Shown: positions 49,338 through 58,076 of the stretch, piece after piece
Layout: each line of letters starts with the position of its first letter
Position numbering within the stretch: position 1 is the first letter of the stretch
Assembly: GCF_001570985.1 (NCBI RefSeq)
Contig: NZ_BCSS01000014.1
Coordinates: forward strand, 18,795-82,794
Source: Janibacter limosus NBRC 16128
Lineage (GTDB): Bacteria; Actinomycetota; Actinomycetes; Actinomycetales; Dermatophilaceae
Reading direction: 5' to 3'
Length of the DNA: 64,000 nucleotides
Position numbers and translations under genes: made by a program
Notes under the pieces: model-generated
Database searches by the model: none
What the model saw: only the letters and a program-made list of their open reading frames with translations
What the model was told of the DNA's origin: nothing

Positions 49338-49343
49338 CACAAT
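49338..49343 (+). promoter_or_regulatory. Leaderless -10 box of coaA
   Basis: CACAAT, 6 nt, GTG at 49350. It favours this start over GTG 49332. Confidence 0.4.
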
Positions 49344-49349
49344 GGGCGC

Positions 49350-50306
49350 GTGTCCACCGCCGCGACGACGAGTCTGCCCTCCCCCTTCGTCGAGCTAGAT
49401 CGTCAGGCGTGGGCCCACCTTCGGGAAAACCATCCCCTCAATCTCGACGAGGGAGACCTCGCCCGCCTGCGCGGCCTGAGCGACCCGATCGACCTCGAGG
49501 AGGTGCAGGAGGTCTACCTCCCGCTGTCGCGACTGCTGACCTTCTACGTCTCGGCGACGACCCGCCTGCACCGCATCACCTCCACCTTCCTCGGCGAACG
49601 CCCGCCCAAGGCCCCCTTCGTCATCGGTGTCGCCGGCTCGGTGGCGGTCGGCAAGTCGACGACCGCGCGCATCCTGCGCGAGCTCATGCTCCGCTGGCCC
49701 GACACCCCCAAGGTCGACCTCATCACGACGGACGGGTTCCTCCTGCCCAATGCCGAGCTGGAGCGCCGTGGTCTGCTGCAGCGCAAGGGGTTCCCTGAGT
49801 CCTACGACCGGCGCGCGCTGCTGCGCTTCATGTCCGCCGTCAAGGCCGGTCAGCCCGAGGTGTCCGCGCCGGTCTACTCCCACCTGACCTACGACATCGT
49901 CCCGGACGAGCGGATCGTCATCCGCCAGCCCGACGTGCTCATCGTCGAGGGACTCAACGTCCTCCAGCCCCCGGGGACCCGCAGCGACGGCCGCACCGGT
50001 CTGGCCGTCAGCGACTTCTTCGACTTCTCCCTGTACGTCGACGCCAATCTCCAGGACATCCGCCGGTGGTACGTCGACCGCTTCCTGCGGCTGCGCATGA
50101 CGGCCTTCGCCGACCCGCAGTCCTACTTCCACCGCTACGCGGACCTGACCGACGAGCAGGCCGAGGCCCGCGCGCTGCACATCTTCGAGACGATCAACCA
50201 GCCCAACCTGGTCGACAACGTCCTGCCGACCCGGGGCCGGGCCACCCTCGTGCTGACGAAGGGGGCGGACCACCAGGTCCGCCGCATCCGCCTGCGCAAG
50301 CTCTGA
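49350..50306 (+). CDS. coaA: Type I pantothenate kinase
   Basis: First step of coenzyme A synthesis. The 318-residue protein has the P-loop [32 protein letters not shown] and [14 protein letters not shown], all diagnostic of type I (CoaA) kinases, with [24 protein letters not shown] CoA-binding sequence near the C-terminus. Length is normal. GTG 49350 avoids overlap with the divergent glmS promoter. Confidence 0.95.
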   Translation: MSTAATTSLPSPFVELDRQAWAHLRENHPLNLDEGDLARLRGLSDPIDLEEVQEVYLPLSRLLTFYVSATTRLHRITSTFLGERPPKAPFVIGVAGSVAVGKSTTARILRELMLRWPDTPKVDLITTDGFLLPNAELERRGLLQRKGFPESYDRRALLRFMSAVKAGQPEVSAPVYSHLTYDIVPDERIVIRQPDVLIVEGLNVLQPPGTRSDGRTGLAVSDFFDFSLYVDANLQDIRRWYVDRFLRLRMTAFADPQSYFHRYADLTDEQAEARALHIFETINQPNLVDNVLPTRGRATLVLTKGADHQVRRIRLRKL

Positions 50307-50333
50307 CCTGCCGCAGCAGCGGCCCGGCGCAAC

Positions 50334-51116
50334 TCAGTACCAGTGCGGGCTCTTGCTGTCCCAGAAGGACTTGGCGCCACACGGGGTGCCGTAGGAGGCC
50401 TTGATGTAGTCCATGCCCCACTCCATCTGGGTGACCGGGTTGGTCTTCCAGTCGGGGCCAGCCGTGGCCATCTTGGTGGCGGGGAGGGACTGCGGGATGC
50501 CGTAGGCACCCGAGGAGCTGTTGGTCGCGTCCCACTGCCAGTTGCTCTCGCCGATCCACAGGCTGACCAGGCAGGACCACTCGCCCTCGCCCCAGCCGTA
50601 CTCGCCGGCGAGCTCCTTGCCGTAGGGCGCCGGGTCGGCCTGGATCTGCTTGATCTGGTCGTCGGTGAACTTTCGCTGCGACACCGGCTTGGCCTTCTCG
50701 GCGGCCTTCTTCTTGTCTTCGGCCTTCTTCTTCGCCGCGGCCTTGCGCTTGGCTGCGGCCTTCTTCGCCGCAGCCGCCTTGTCCTTGCGCTCGATGGCGG
50801 AGAGGCGGTCCTGCTCGCGCGAGGCGCTGCGGGAGACATTGGTGACACGGCGGCTCTCGGCCAGTCGCGCCATGTCGGCCTGCGTCGACTCGGTCGTCGG
50901 GGCCGAGGCCTCCGCGTCAGGCGCACCCATGGCGGCAGTCGTCTGGTCGGAGGAGTGCGAGGGGTCACCGATGGCGACGGTCGCTCCGACCGATCCGAGC
51001 ATCGCGACGGCGATGGCTCCGCCCACGACGGGGCGACGCACGGCGGTGACGAGTCGCGAACGCTTGCGGGCGTGGCGCGCGGCACCGTGTCTGGGCGCGT
51101 AGTTCTTCGAGCTCAC
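50334..51116 (-). CDS. Secreted lytic transglycosylase-like protein
   Basis: A 260-residue exported protein that probably cleaves peptidoglycan. A basic N-terminus (RKRSRLVTAVRRP) is followed by a membrane or signal helix (VVGGAIAVAMLGSVGATVAIG). Then comes a long Lys/Ala-rich coiled segment (near residues 112-150). The C-terminal SLT-like domain has catalytic Glu in LWIGESNWQW and GAYGIPQSLPATKMA, ending SPHWY. GTG 51116 follows a GAAGGA site by 10 nt; an in-frame ATG at 51134 is an alternative. Confidence 0.82.
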   Translation of the reverse strand: MSSKNYAPRHGAARHARKRSRLVTAVRRPVVGGAIAVAMLGSVGATVAIGDPSHSSDQTTAAMGAPDAEASAPTTESTQADMARLAESRRVTNVSRSASREQDRLSAIERKDKAAAAKKAAAKRKAAAKKKAEDKKKAAEKAKPVSQRKFTDDQIKQIQADPAPYGKELAGEYGWGEGEWSCLVSLWIGESNWQWDATNSSSGAYGIPQSLPATKMATAGPDWKTNPVTQMEWGMDYIKASYGTPCGAKSFWDSKSPHWY

Positions 51117-51138
51117 GGCACCAGTTCCTTCCATGGGA

Positions 51139-51161
51139 CAGCCACTCACGAGGAGTGGCTG
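51139..51161 (-). promoter_or_regulatory. Hairpin in the leader of the transglycosylase gene
   Basis: CAGCCACT / AGTGGCTG with a 7-nt loop, about 23 nt upstream of the start. It may affect translation. I looked for the ydaO c-di-AMP riboswitch, often upstream of such genes, and could not recognise it. Confidence 0.3.
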
Positions 51162-51270
51162 TTGGTGTGCCGGGCGCGATCAAGGGGGGCGGCCGGCCGT
51201 TATCTGTTTGAGACCTTAACGGATGTGCTGCCGCACACGCAAAGGAGGGTGTGGACGATCACGCACGCGC

Positions 51271-51310
51271 GCAGGGAGGTCCCGCACCATCACGTGCGAG
51301 ACCTCCCTGC
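51271..51310 (-). terminator. Terminator after phoH
   Basis: Outer stem GCAGGGAGGT / ACCTCCCTGC (10 bp) with inner GCAC/GTGC; 12 nt past the phoH stop at 51322 on the minus strand. Confidence 0.75.
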
Positions 51311-51321
51311 GTGGGCGGCGA

Positions 51322-52719
51322 TCAGACCTCCAGCCCCTCCAGCAGGTCGGTCACGAGCGCCGCGATCGGGCTGCGCTCGCTGCGGGTCAACGTGACGTGG
51401 GCGAAGAGCGGGTGGCCCTTGAGCGTCTCGATGACGGCTGCGACGCCGTCGTGTCGGCCCACCCGCAGGTTGTCACGCTGGGCGACATCGTGGGTGAGGA
51501 CGATCTTGGAGTTCTGGCCGATGCGCGACATCACGGTGAGCAGGACATTGCGCTCCAGGCTCTGTGCCTCGTCGACGATGACGAAGGCATCGTGCAGGCT
51601 CCTCCCGCGGATGTGTGTCAGGGGCAGGACCTCGAGCATGTCGCGGTCCATGATCTCCTCGACGACCTCCGTGGAGACCACCGCGCCGAGGGTGTCATGC
51701 ACCGCCTGTGCCCACGGGCCCATCTTTTCGGACTCGCTGCCGGGCAGGTAGCCCAGCTCCTGGCCACCGACGGCGTAGAGCGGCCGGAAGACGATGACCT
51801 TGCGGTGCTGACGGCGCTCCATGACCGCCTCGAGGCCGGCACACATCGCCAACGCGCTCTTGCCGGTGCCGGCCCGGCCTCCCAGGCTGACGATGCCCAC
51901 GTCGGGGTCGAGGAGCAGGTCGAGGGCGATGCGCTGCTCGGCCGAACGCCCGTGGAGGCCGAAGGCGTCGCGATCGCCCCGCACGAGTCGCACCTGCTTG
52001 TCGGCGCCGACTCGACCCAGGGCACTGCCCTTGGGCGAGAGGATCTTCAGACCGGTGTGGCAGGGCATCTCGGCCGCTGCCAGGTGCTCGACGCGACCGG
52101 TCTCGTAGAGGTGGTCGACGTCCTCGGCCGTCATGTCCAGCTCGGCCATGCCGGTCCAGCCCGAATCTGACGGGCGCTGCTCGTGGCGGTACTCCTGTGC
52201 GTCGACACCGACCGCCGACGCCTTGACCCGCATCGGCAGGTCCTTGGAGACGATCGTGACCTCCGCGCCCTCGAGGGAGAGGTTCTTGGCGACGGCGAGG
52301 ATGCGGGTGTCGTTGTCCCCCAGCTGGAACCCGGACGGCAGCGAGCGTGGGTCGGTGTGATTGAGCTCGACGCGCAGGGTGCCGCCGTCCTCACCGACCG
52401 CGACCGGAGCATCGAGCCGACCGGCGGAGATGCGCAGGTCGTCGAGGTGGCGCAGGGCTGCCCGGGCGAAGTAGCCGAGCTCCGGGTGATGACGCTTGCC
52501 CTCGAGCTCGGAGACGACGACGACCGGCAGGACGACTTCGTGCTCCTTGAAGCGCATCATCGCGCGCGGGTCGGACAGCAGCACCGAGGTGTCGAGCACA
52601 TAGGTGCGCGGCCCTTCGTCCTGCGGCGGGAGGTCCACGGGGTCGGGCGCGCCATCGGGCTGCGTGCCTGAGGGGGTGACGGTCTGGGTCATCAGGTCGT
52701 CCACGTCGGTCTCCTCCAC
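51322..52719 (-). CDS. PIN-domain / PhoH-like protein (PhoH2 type)
   Basis: A 465-residue fusion. The N-terminal PIN ribonuclease domain starts [16 protein letters not shown], with acidic residues in [12 protein letters not shown] and [10 protein letters not shown]. The C-terminal PhoH ATPase has [13 protein letters not shown] (Walker A) and [13 protein letters not shown] (Walker B). Mycobacterial PhoH2 proteins unwind and cleave RNA. I searched the 308 bp upstream for the small antitoxin reported in mycobacteria and found none that I can support. The GTG start at 52719 is uncertain; GTG and ATG codons exist nearby. Confidence 0.92.
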   Translation of the reverse strand: MEETDVDDLMTQTVTPSGTQPDGAPDPVDLPPQDEGPRTYVLDTSVLLSDPRAMMRFKEHEVVLPVVVVSELEGKRHHPELGYFARAALRHLDDLRISAGRLDAPVAVGEDGGTLRVELNHTDPRSLPSGFQLGDNDTRILAVAKNLSLEGAEVTIVSKDLPMRVKASAVGVDAQEYRHEQRPSDSGWTGMAELDMTAEDVDHLYETGRVEHLAAAEMPCHTGLKILSPKGSALGRVGADKQVRLVRGDRDAFGLHGRSAEQRIALDLLLDPDVGIVSLGGRAGTGKSALAMCAGLEAVMERRQHRKVIVFRPLYAVGGQELGYLPGSESEKMGPWAQAVHDTLGAVVSTEVVEEIMDRDMLEVLPLTHIRGRSLHDAFVIVDEAQSLERNVLLTVMSRIGQNSKIVLTHDVAQRDNLRVGRHDGVAAVIETLKGHPLFAHVTLTRSERSPIAALVTDLLEGLEV

Positions 52720-53027
52720 GGGCGCCGCGCCGGATGGCGCGTGCGCGCCTACTCTCGGTGCTGGTGCCGGGACCGGGCCGACCGTGCGATCGGGGGCCGG
52801 GTCCGGCCCCTTCTCGTGAGCGTGAGCTCCATGGCTGAGGCCTCCCGGACGGCCTGCGTGGTGCAGTCCGTCCCGATCACCGTAGGCCCGCGCCAGCGCA
52901 GGTCAGGTGCAATTTCGGCGGTGTGTCGTGGACCTGCACGAGGTGTTCACCTCCCAGTCGCCCCACTGGGCACACCGGCCACTCCTGCCCCGTGGAGCGG
53001 GACGACGGGAGGGTGACGACGGGAGGG
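52720..53027. other. Intergenic region between phoH and the prenyl synthase gene
   Basis: Contains GGGGCCGG-GT-CCGGCCCC (52793-52810), a GC-rich hairpin upstream of phoH. It also holds a perfect tandem duplication of GACGACGGGAGGGT (53001-53014 and 53015-53028). I see no convincing gene; the small frames have no family features. Confidence 0.5.
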
Positions 53028-53783
53028 TCAGGAACCGAAGCGACGGTGCCGGTCGGCGTAGGCGCGCAGTGCTCGCAGGAAGTCGACCCGGCGAAACTCC
53101 GGCCAGTAGACCTCGCAGAAGTAGTACTCGCTGTGCGCCGACTGCCACAGGAGGAACCCGGAGAGCCGCTGCTCCCCCGAGGTGCGGATGACGAGGTCGG
53201 GATCGGGCTGACCCTTGGTGTAGAGGTGACCGCTGATGTCCTCGACGGTCAGCTCCCGTGCGACCTCCTCGAGGGTGGCGCCCTCCTCCGCGCGGTTGCG
53301 CAGGAGCGAACGCACGGCATCCGCGATCTCCTGGCGTCCGCCGTACCCGACGGCGACGTTGACGATGAGCCCGTCGACGTCGGCGGTCTCCTCCTCCGCA
53401 CGACGTAGCGCCGCCGCCGTCTGCACGGGAAGCATGTCGAGCGCTCCGGCGGCGTGCAGCTGCCACCGCTGCGCAGCGGCGAGCTCGGCGACCAGTCCCT
53501 CGATGATCCGCAGGAGGAGGTCCAGCTCCTGTGGAGGACGGGTCAGGTTGTCGGTCGAGAGCAGCCACAGGGTGACCACCTCGACACCGGACTCCTCGCA
53601 CCACTCGAGGAAGCTGCCCACATTGGCCGCACCCGCGCGGTGCCCGTCATCGGCGTTGCCCCCGCGTGCCTTGGCGAAGCGGCGGTTGCCGTCGACGATC
53701 ATCCCCACGTGTCGCGGCACCGAGTCAGGGTCGAGCTGGCTCACGAGCCGGCGCTCGTAGGCGGTGTAGAGCAGGTTGCGCAC
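53028..53783 (-). CDS. Isoprenyl transferase (Z-prenyl diphosphate synthase)
   Basis: A 251-residue cis-prenyltransferase. Signature HVGMIVDGNRRFAKARG (Asp binds pyrophosphate), then GVEVVTLWLLSTDNLTRP, and the C-terminal DLVIRTSGEQRLSGFLLWQ with EYYFCEVYWPEF. Length and order with the PAQR gene match mycobacterial Rv1086, a Z,E-farnesyl diphosphate synthase, so it may make a short-chain product instead of undecaprenyl. Chain length cannot be settled here. Confidence 0.9.
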   Translation of the reverse strand: MRNLLYTAYERRLVSQLDPDSVPRHVGMIVDGNRRFAKARGGNADDGHRAGAANVGSFLEWCEESGVEVVTLWLLSTDNLTRPPQELDLLLRIIEGLVAELAAAQRWQLHAAGALDMLPVQTAAALRRAEEETADVDGLIVNVAVGYGGRQEIADAVRSLLRNRAEEGATLEEVARELTVEDISGHLYTKGQPDPDLVIRTSGEQRLSGFLLWQSAHSEYYFCEVYWPEFRRVDFLRALRAYADRHRRFGS

Positions 53784-53879
53784 TCGCGATGGTCCCTTCG
53801 GGCGAGGTCAGTGGGCCCAACCTACCGCCGGGGCGGGACCACCTCCGGCAGGGACTGCGACGTGCTCCACGACATGGCC

Positions 53880-53899
53880 AACCTACGGGCGCGTAGGTT
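53880..53899. promoter_or_regulatory. 20-bp operator-like palindrome over the PAQR promoter
   Basis: AACCTACG-GGCG-CGTAGGTT, perfect 8-bp arms. The right arm contains TAGGTT, a good -10 box 12 nt before ATG at 53912, so a bound repressor would mask the promoter. A half site, AACCTAC, lies at 53819-53825, nearer the divergent prenyl-synthase gene. The form is typical of TetR-family operators; the protein is unidentified. Confidence 0.65.
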
Positions 53900-53911
53900 A
53901 CCGTCGATGTC

Positions 53912-54628
53912 ATGGAGTCCCCCCGCACGGAGATGAAGGAGCTGGCCACCGAGGTCGGCGGGCACGTCGACGCCTTCGTCGAGGCGGTCAAGCCCCATCT
54001 GCGCGGCTGGCTGCACCTCGTGATGGCCCCGCTGGCCCTCATCGGCGGGCTGATCCTGACCTCCACCGCACCGACCCAGGGCGGCCGGATCGCGGCGATG
54101 GTCTTCACGATCACCGCGGGACTGCTCTTCGGCACCTCCGCCCTCTACCACCGGGGCAGGTGGGGCGGTCGGATGGCGGGCGCGCTGCGGCGGTGGGACC
54201 ACGCCAACATCTTCCTCATCATCGCGGGGAGCTACACCCCCTTCGCCCTGATGCTGCCGCGCGGGCAGGCCATCACCCTGCTCGTCACCGTCTGGAGCGG
54301 CGCCATCATGGGTGTGCTCTTCCGCGTCCTGTGGATCGGTGCGCCGCGCTGGCTGTACGTCCCGGTCTACGTCGCGCTCGGCTTCGTCGCCGTCTTCTAC
54401 ATCAAGCCCCTGCTGACCCACGGCGGCTGGACGATCCTCGCCTTCGTGATCGCCGGTGGAGCGCTCTACACGGCCGGGGCCCTCGTCTACGGGTTCAAGC
54501 GTCCCAATCCGTCACCGCGCTGGTTCGGCTTCCATGAGATCTTCCACGCGCTGACGGTGCTGGCCTTCATCTCACACTTCGTCGCGGCGACCTTGGCCCT
54601 CTTCGGGCCCATCGCCCAGGCCAGCTGA
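53912..54628 (+). CDS. Hemolysin III / PAQR family membrane protein
   Basis: A 238-residue membrane protein with seven helices. The PAQR signature is in FGTSALYHRG (His near TM2) and the C-terminal [16 protein letters not shown] with two His likely to bind zinc. The DHANIFLIIAGSYTPFAL loop is typical. Bacterial members (YqfA, hemolysin III) affect membrane lipids and are not proven toxins. Its 3' end overlaps the convergent small membrane gene by 57 bp. A palindrome covers its promoter. Confidence 0.9.
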   Translation: MESPRTEMKELATEVGGHVDAFVEAVKPHLRGWLHLVMAPLALIGGLILTSTAPTQGGRIAAMVFTITAGLLFGTSALYHRGRWGGRMAGALRRWDHANIFLIIAGSYTPFALMLPRGQAITLLVTVWSGAIMGVLFRVLWIGAPRWLYVPVYVALGFVAVFYIKPLLTHGGWTILAFVIAGGALYTAGALVYGFKRPNPSPRWFGFHEIFHALTVLAFISHFVAATLALFGPIAQAS

Positions 54629-54850
54629 CCGGTCCGGATCGGCGAGGTCGATCTCCCGGGCCCGCTCGGCCATCTCCTGGCGCGCCCGCTCCTCCTCCGC
54701 ACGGCGCTCCTGCTCCACGCGCTCGGCAAGGTTCATGCGGCGCAGTCGCGTGAACATGTTGCGCATGAGCAACCACAGGGCGATGGCGAGGAGAAAGAAT
54801 GCGGCGAAGGCCAGGATCCCGGGGCTGACCTCGCTGTTGGGCGTGTTCAC
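54572..54850 (-). CDS. Small membrane protein after mca (Rv1083-like)
   Basis: A 92-residue protein with one N-terminal helix ([18 protein letters not shown]), then a basic [11 protein letters not shown] and a highly charged Glu/Arg-rich coil. The position immediately after mca resembles Rv1083 of M. tuberculosis. Its GTG start overlaps the mca stop (GTGA). The last 19 codons overlap the convergent PAQR gene; codon quality there is acceptable. Function unknown. Confidence 0.75.
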   Translation of the reverse strand: MNTPNSEVSPGILAFAAFFLLAIALWLLMRNMFTRLRRMNLAERVEQERRAEEERARQEMAERAREIDLADPDRSAGLGDGPEEGQGRRDEV

Positions 54851-55800
54851 TTCCACTCCTTGACGGTCGATGGGGCACGGCGATCCAGGACGGGCTCGGC
54901 CCCACCGGTGCGCCGAGCCAGCGCATCTGCCTCGACGAGGCTCGACGGGATGCCGGCGAAGAGGTCGTCCTCCGGCTCGCTCGTCTCGACATGGCTGACC
55001 GCGAGCTCGTACTCCTCGGTCGGCCACAGGTCGGCCTGGACGTCGTTGGACACGGCGAAGAAGAAGCCGTTGGGGTCGATCTGGGTGGCGTGCGAGCGCA
55101 GTGCGTTGTCACGCGCGTCGAAGTGGTCCGAGCACGGCACCCACGTGGTCAGGTGACGCTGCGGCCGGCTGCCTGCGCGCTCCATCCACTCAGCGAAGGG
55201 AGAGTCCGTCCCCTGGGCGACGAGCGCCTCGTGGAAGGTACGGATCCGGTCGATGCTGAAGCCGCCGATGTAGTAGAGCTTCAGCGGCTGCCACGGCTCG
55301 CCCGCGTGGGGGTAGGCGTCCGGGTCGCCGGCCGCCGCGAAGGCCGCCTCGGAGACCCGGTTGGTCATGACGTGGTCCGGGTGCGGATAGCCACCGTTTT
55401 CGTCGTAGGTCGTGACGACGTGCGGACGGAAGCGACGGATCTCGCGCACGAGGGCCTCGGTGGTCACCTCCAGCGGCTCGAGGTAGAAGCACCCGACCGG
55501 CAACGGCGGTAGCGGGTCCCCCTCGGGCAGACCTGAGTCGACGAAGCCCAGCCAGGTGTGCTGCACCCCGAGGAAGGCGGCCGCCTTGGCCATCTCCTCA
55601 CGACGCACCTGCACGATGTCCCGCAGGATGCGCGAGTCATCCTTCAGCGCGGGATTGAGCACGTCGCCGCGCTCACCCCCGGTGCAGGTGACGACGAGGA
55701 CCTCCGCGCCCTCGTCGACATAACGAGCGGAGGTCGCCGCGCCCTTGCTCGACTCGTCGTCGGGGTGGGCATGGACGGCCATGAGCCTGAGTGCTTCCAC
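54847..55800 (-). CDS. mca: Mycothiol S-conjugate amidase
   Basis: Cleaves mycothiol S-conjugates of toxins, releasing mercapturic acids. The 317-residue protein has the zinc motif [18 protein letters not shown] (the Lys distinguishes Mca from MshB) and the second site [10 protein letters not shown]. The length is near that of mycobacterial Mca (288). GTG 55800 follows GGGAGG by 8 nt. The gene diverges from the DUF4307 gene. Confidence 0.94.
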   Translation of the reverse strand: MEALRLMAVHAHPDDESSKGAATSARYVDEGAEVLVVTCTGGERGDVLNPALKDDSRILRDIVQVRREEMAKAAAFLGVQHTWLGFVDSGLPEGDPLPPLPVGCFYLEPLEVTTEALVREIRRFRPHVVTTYDENGGYPHPDHVMTNRVSEAAFAAAGDPDAYPHAGEPWQPLKLYYIGGFSIDRIRTFHEALVAQGTDSPFAEWMERAGSRPQRHLTTWVPCSDHFDARDNALRSHATQIDPNGFFFAVSNDVQADLWPTEEYELAVSHVETSEPEDDLFAGIPSSLVEADALARRTGGAEPVLDRRAPSTVKEWK

Positions 55801-55944
55801 TACGGGGTCCTCCCGGGGAGGGTGCGCCGCGCGGCCCGGTGTGCCGCAGCGGTCTGGTGTCACGGACAATGGAGTCCATCCTCTCACCGCGCGCCGGCGC
55901 TCTCGACGACAGTCGGCTGCCCTCCCTTCTCCCCAGGAGCCTCC

Positions 55945-56370
55945 ATGACCTCCGGTGCCCCGCAGACCGAGCCCGACTGGGACCCGGAGCGCGAGGAGGC
56001 AGAGGCGGAGGCCAACCCTGACCGCGGACAACGCCGCTGGTGGGTCCTCGGCGGCCTCCTCGTCGTCATCGCGGCGGCCATGACCGTCTGGTATGGCGTG
56101 TCGGCCACCGAGGGCGCAGTGACGACCACCGACATCGGCTTCGAGCGCAACGGCGAGCGCGAGATCGTCATGATCTTCGACGTCACCCGCCCCACGGGCA
56201 CTGCCTTGTCCTGCACCGTGACCGCGATGGACGACAACTACGCGCGGGTGGGGACCAAGGCGCAAGCGGTCCCGGCGAGCGATGAACGCACCACCCGGGT
56301 GAGGGCGGCCGTCCGCACCACGACCACGGCTGTCACCGCCACGGTGCCGGAGTGCGCAGTGGTGGACTGA
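55945..56370 (+). CDS. DUF4307 domain membrane protein
   Basis: A 141-residue protein with one membrane helix ([20 protein letters not shown]) after a Glu-rich cytoplasmic tail. The extracytoplasmic domain includes the conserved [19 protein letters not shown] and a Cys pair ([12 protein letters not shown]). Matches DUF4307 (Rv1081c of M. tuberculosis). Function is unknown; the neighbours are mca and greA, as in mycobacteria. AGGAGCC precedes the ATG. Confidence 0.85.
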   Translation: MTSGAPQTEPDWDPEREEAEAEANPDRGQRRWWVLGGLLVVIAAAMTVWYGVSATEGAVTTTDIGFERNGEREIVMIFDVTRPTGTALSCTVTAMDDNYARVGTKAQAVPASDERTTRVRAAVRTTTTAVTATVPECAVVD

Positions 56371-56396
56371 CGCCCACACCCGGGGCGAGAGGGCGT

Positions 56397-56402
56397 TACA
56401 CT
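56397..56402 (+). promoter_or_regulatory. Probable -10 box of greA
   Basis: TACACT about 139 nt before the GTG; no convincing -35. It implies a leader of about 130 nt that contains the palindrome at 56424. Confidence 0.45.
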
Positions 56403-56423
56403 GGTCCCTTACACGCAACCGTG

Positions 56424-56447
56424 GGTCTGGACCGATCGGTCCAGACC
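56424..56447 (+). terminator. Perfect 24-bp palindrome in the greA leader / after DUF4307
   Basis: GGTCTGGACC-GATC-GGTCCAGACC followed by TTTG. It can be a terminator for the DUF4307 gene (54 nt past its stop) or an attenuator inside the greA leader; the sequence alone does not separate the two. Confidence 0.65.
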
Positions 56448-56540
56448 TTTGTGCATCGTCCGACGTCCGGGATGCATCGCGGTTCACCGTCTGTGAGAGG
56501 CCGAGACGCGGCCTCGCACGACCTGATGCAAGGAGTTCCC

Positions 56541-57035
56541 GTGCCCCAGACTGCGTCCAACGCGTCGTACCTGACCCAGGAGGCCTTCGACCGGCTCCAG
56601 GCCGAGTTGCGCGAGCTCTCGGGCCCGGGTCGGGTCGAGATCGCCAAGCGGATCGAGTACGCCCGCGAGGAGGGTGACCTGAAGGAAAACGGCGGGTACC
56701 ACGCCGCCAAGGAGGAGCAGGGCAAGATGGAGGCCCGCATCCGCCAGCTCAAGCAGATCCTCACCACCGCGACGGTCGGAGAGGCCCCGCCGGACGACGG
56801 TGTCGTCGAGCCCGGCATGGTCATCACCGTGGAGATGTTCGACGAGGAGGAGACCTTCCTGCTCGGCTCGCGCGAGATCGCCGATGGCAGCGACACCATC
56901 CAGGTGTACTCGGAGCAGTCGCCCCTCGGCGGCGGCATCAACGGCAAGAAGGTCGGCGAGACCGCCACCTACAAGGCCCCCAACGGCAATGTCATCGAGG
57001 TCAAGATCCTCTCGGCGAAGCCCTACTCCGTCTGA
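56541..57035 (+). CDS. greA: Transcription elongation factor GreA
   Basis: Rescues backtracked RNA polymerase by stimulating transcript cleavage. The 164-residue protein has the N-terminal coiled coil ([18 protein letters not shown]) with the tip acidic pair in [18 protein letters not shown]. The C-terminal domain includes [23 protein letters not shown]. The GTG start follows AGGAG by 5 nt. A bidirectional terminator follows. Confidence 0.97.
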   Translation: MPQTASNASYLTQEAFDRLQAELRELSGPGRVEIAKRIEYAREEGDLKENGGYHAAKEEQGKMEARIRQLKQILTTATVGEAPPDDGVVEPGMVITVEMFDEEETFLLGSREIADGSDTIQVYSEQSPLGGGINGKKVGETATYKAPNGNVIEVKILSAKPYSV

Positions 57036-57052
57036 CGCACCCGTCGACATCA

Positions 57053-57083
57053 GGGCGGTCACGACCACGGGTCGTGACCGCCC
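57053..57083. terminator. Bidirectional terminator after greA
   Basis: GGGCGGTCACGAC / GTCGTGACCGCCC (13 bp), loop of 5 nt, between greA (+) and the WXG-like gene (-). Confidence 0.85.
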
Positions 57084-57092
57084 TTCGTCATG

Positions 57093-57974
57093 TCAGCGGT
57101 TCCAGGGCAGCAGGTCCGGGCCCTCACCCAGCCAACCGGCCATCTGCGAACCGTCCGCCGCGAATCCACCGCTCAGGGCCGCGATCATCGGGTCGAAGGC
57201 CACGCTGCGCTGCCCTGCCGAGTCGGCGCCGGTCGTCAGGTGGGCGCCCTCGGTCGTGGGCACCTGGTCCGGCGCGTCCGAGCCACCGCCGTCACCGGAG
57301 GGAATCTGCCCTCCGGTCCAAGGGTATGCCGGCTCCGTGGCGACGCCGCCCTCGAGCAGTGGCAGGTCCTCGCCCCCCGGAAGACCGGGCAGGACCGGGG
57401 TCAGCTCACCGACGAAGGGGAGGTCTGCCACGGGGACATGTGCCTCCGGACCCCCGGGGAGCTGGTAGACCAGCTCCTCTCCCCCACTGGGCACCTGGCC
57501 CAGGAGCACCGCCGGTCCACCGGTCACGAAGGGAGCAGCTGCACCCGCGCGCTCCGCGATGTCGAGGTACCCGAAGGGCCCGCCCACCTCGAAGGGGATG
57601 GGCTCGTCCAGGAAGAGCGCCCCGTTGTCCGCAGGGATGACTCGCTCGAAGGCCGGGCCTCCCCCGCCGCCGCCGTGACCGCCGCCCCCACCCGAGGGCA
57701 TCCCGGACGCGTGTCGCTGCGACTCCGACTCCTCCAACAGCTTGCGGCTGTACGTGCGCACCGCGGCCTCGGCATCGTCGAGGTCCCGGTGTGCGGTGCG
57801 CCAGCTCCCAGCGAAATTCTCGAAGTCCGGGCCCTCCCACACGGCGCGGAGCTTTTCGAGCATGACGGCTCCCCGCCCACCGGCGTCGGCGATCCGCTCG
57901 CTCTGACGTCGCAGTCCGACCGCGATGTCGTCGAGCTGCTCGACGTCCGCCCCGTGACTGAAGTGCTTGGCCAT
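57093..57974 (-). CDS. WXG100-like N-terminal protein with Gly/Pro-rich tail (293 aa)
   Basis: The first 100 residues are predicted helix-turn-helix. The AVWEGPDFENFAGSW segment has a W-x-G centre typical of ESX-secreted WXG100/LXG-like proteins, with an ERIADAG helix before it. After a Gly-rich linker (about residues 93-108) the rest is Pro/Gly/Glu-rich and weakly structured, and ends DLLPWNR. It has no signal peptide. No ESX genes (eccC, mycP) are near. A leader of about 35 nt with GAAGGA precedes the ATG. Function unknown. Confidence 0.65.
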   Translation of the reverse strand: MAKHFSHGADVEQLDDIAVGLRRQSERIADAGGRGAVMLEKLRAVWEGPDFENFAGSWRTAHRDLDDAEAAVRTYSRKLLEESESQRHASGMPSGGGGGHGGGGGGPAFERVIPADNGALFLDEPIPFEVGGPFGYLDIAERAGAAAPFVTGGPAVLLGQVPSGGEELVYQLPGGPEAHVPVADLPFVGELTPVLPGLPGGEDLPLLEGGVATEPAYPWTGGQIPSGDGGGSDAPDQVPTTEGAHLTTGADSAGQRSVAFDPMIAALSGGFAADGSQMAGWLGEGPDLLPWNR

Positions 57975-58076
57975 GTGCCGTCCTTCTCTGAGGTCCTGAC
58001 CCCAGCCTAGAGAGGCCCGCCGGACCCCACGATGGGGAGGACTCCCCCTTCGTCAGGCAACTGAGAGACTGGAGAC

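Noticed and set aside
51117..51270. Possible ydaO (c-di-AMP) riboswitch upstream of the transglycosylase gene
   Set aside because: Such genes often have one, but I could not find the conserved elements; only a short hairpin is evident.
52720..53027. Small antitoxin gene upstream of phoH
   Set aside because: The mycobacterial PhoH2 has a reported partner, but the small frames here have no start signal or family feature.
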